Below, one piece after another: positions 5,358 through 5,382 of a DNA stretch of 5,382 nucleotides; position 1 is the first letter of the stretch, and each line of letters begins with the position of its first letter. The stretch is from Caldifarciminota bacterium (GTDB taxonomy: Bacteria > Hydrothermota > Hydrothermia > B15-G9 > WFZT01): assembly GCA_026991055.1 (NCBI GenBank), contig JALXCE010000213.1:1-5382 (forward strand), written 5' to 3'. The notes beneath the pieces are model-generated. The model searched no databases. It had not been told where the DNA came from and saw nothing but the letters and a program-made list of their open reading frames with translations. A program made the translations under genes and the position numbers.

Positions 5358-5382
5358 ATGATCATAGGTGTTCCCAAGGAAA
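5358..5382 (+). CDS. ald: Probable alanine dehydrogenase, N-terminal 8 residues (3' truncated by window)
   Basis: The reading frame from the ATG gives MIIGVPKE and then leaves the window. This is the usual N-terminus of bacterial alanine dehydrogenase, which interconverts L-alanine and pyruvate plus ammonia with NAD. The closely related alpha subunit of NAD(P) transhydrogenase begins in a similar way (typically MKIGVPKE or MRIGVPKE), so it is the main alternative; the second isoleucine favours alanine dehydrogenase. The start is supported by a well-placed ribosome binding site and a near-consensus promoter. It is transcribed divergently from the glycosylation/transport operon. With only eight residues, the name is tentative. 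Confidence 0.65.

Overview
This is a bacterial window. The evidence is two textbook sigma70-type promoters, a strong Shine-Dalgarno site, overlapping operon genes, and ABC-importer and YfhO families. Base composition is moderate and somewhat AT-rich. Nothing here fixes the phylum. The lysine- and aromatic-rich proteins and tight gene packing would suit a thermophilic or candidate-phylum bacterium, but that is only an impression.

Layout from left to right: (1) positions 1-108 hold the 3' end of a plus-strand gene for an ArsR-family winged-helix regulator. It runs tail-to-tail into the next gene with a 12-bp overlap. (2) Positions 97-5093 are one minus-strand operon of four overlapping genes. 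In transcription order these are a YfhO-type polytopic membrane glycosyltransferase (800 aa), a GT2 polyprenyl-phosphate glycosyltransferase with two C-terminal membrane helices (306 aa), a FecCD/BtuC-type permease (313 aa) and its FecE/BtuD-type ATPase (254 aa). Overlaps are 4, 13 and 17 bp. (3) Positions 5094-5357 are a divergent intergenic region with back-to-back promoters. Between them lies a 126-bp palindromic, MITE-like insertion flanked by a perfect 10-bp direct repeat. (4) From position 5358 a plus-strand gene begins whose first eight residues (MIIGVPKE) match alanine dehydrogenase. The window ends there.

The first two operon genes form a logical pair. A GT2 enzyme charges a polyprenyl phosphate with a sugar on the cytoplasmic side, and a YfhO/GT-C enzyme moves the sugar onto an extracytoplasmic acceptor, as described for CsbB/YfhO in Bacillus and Listeria. 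The last two genes are the membrane and motor parts of a metal-chelate, siderophore, heme or cobalamin-type importer. Its substrate-binding protein is not in the window. Whether the two halves share a physiological purpose or only a promoter cannot be decided from this sequence.

The most unusual stretch is the intergenic region. It shows a probable target-site duplication, degenerate terminal inverted repeats, two nested hairpins and a perfect 21-bp polypurine mirror repeat. The operon promoter lies so close to the first ATG that the mRNA should be almost leaderless.
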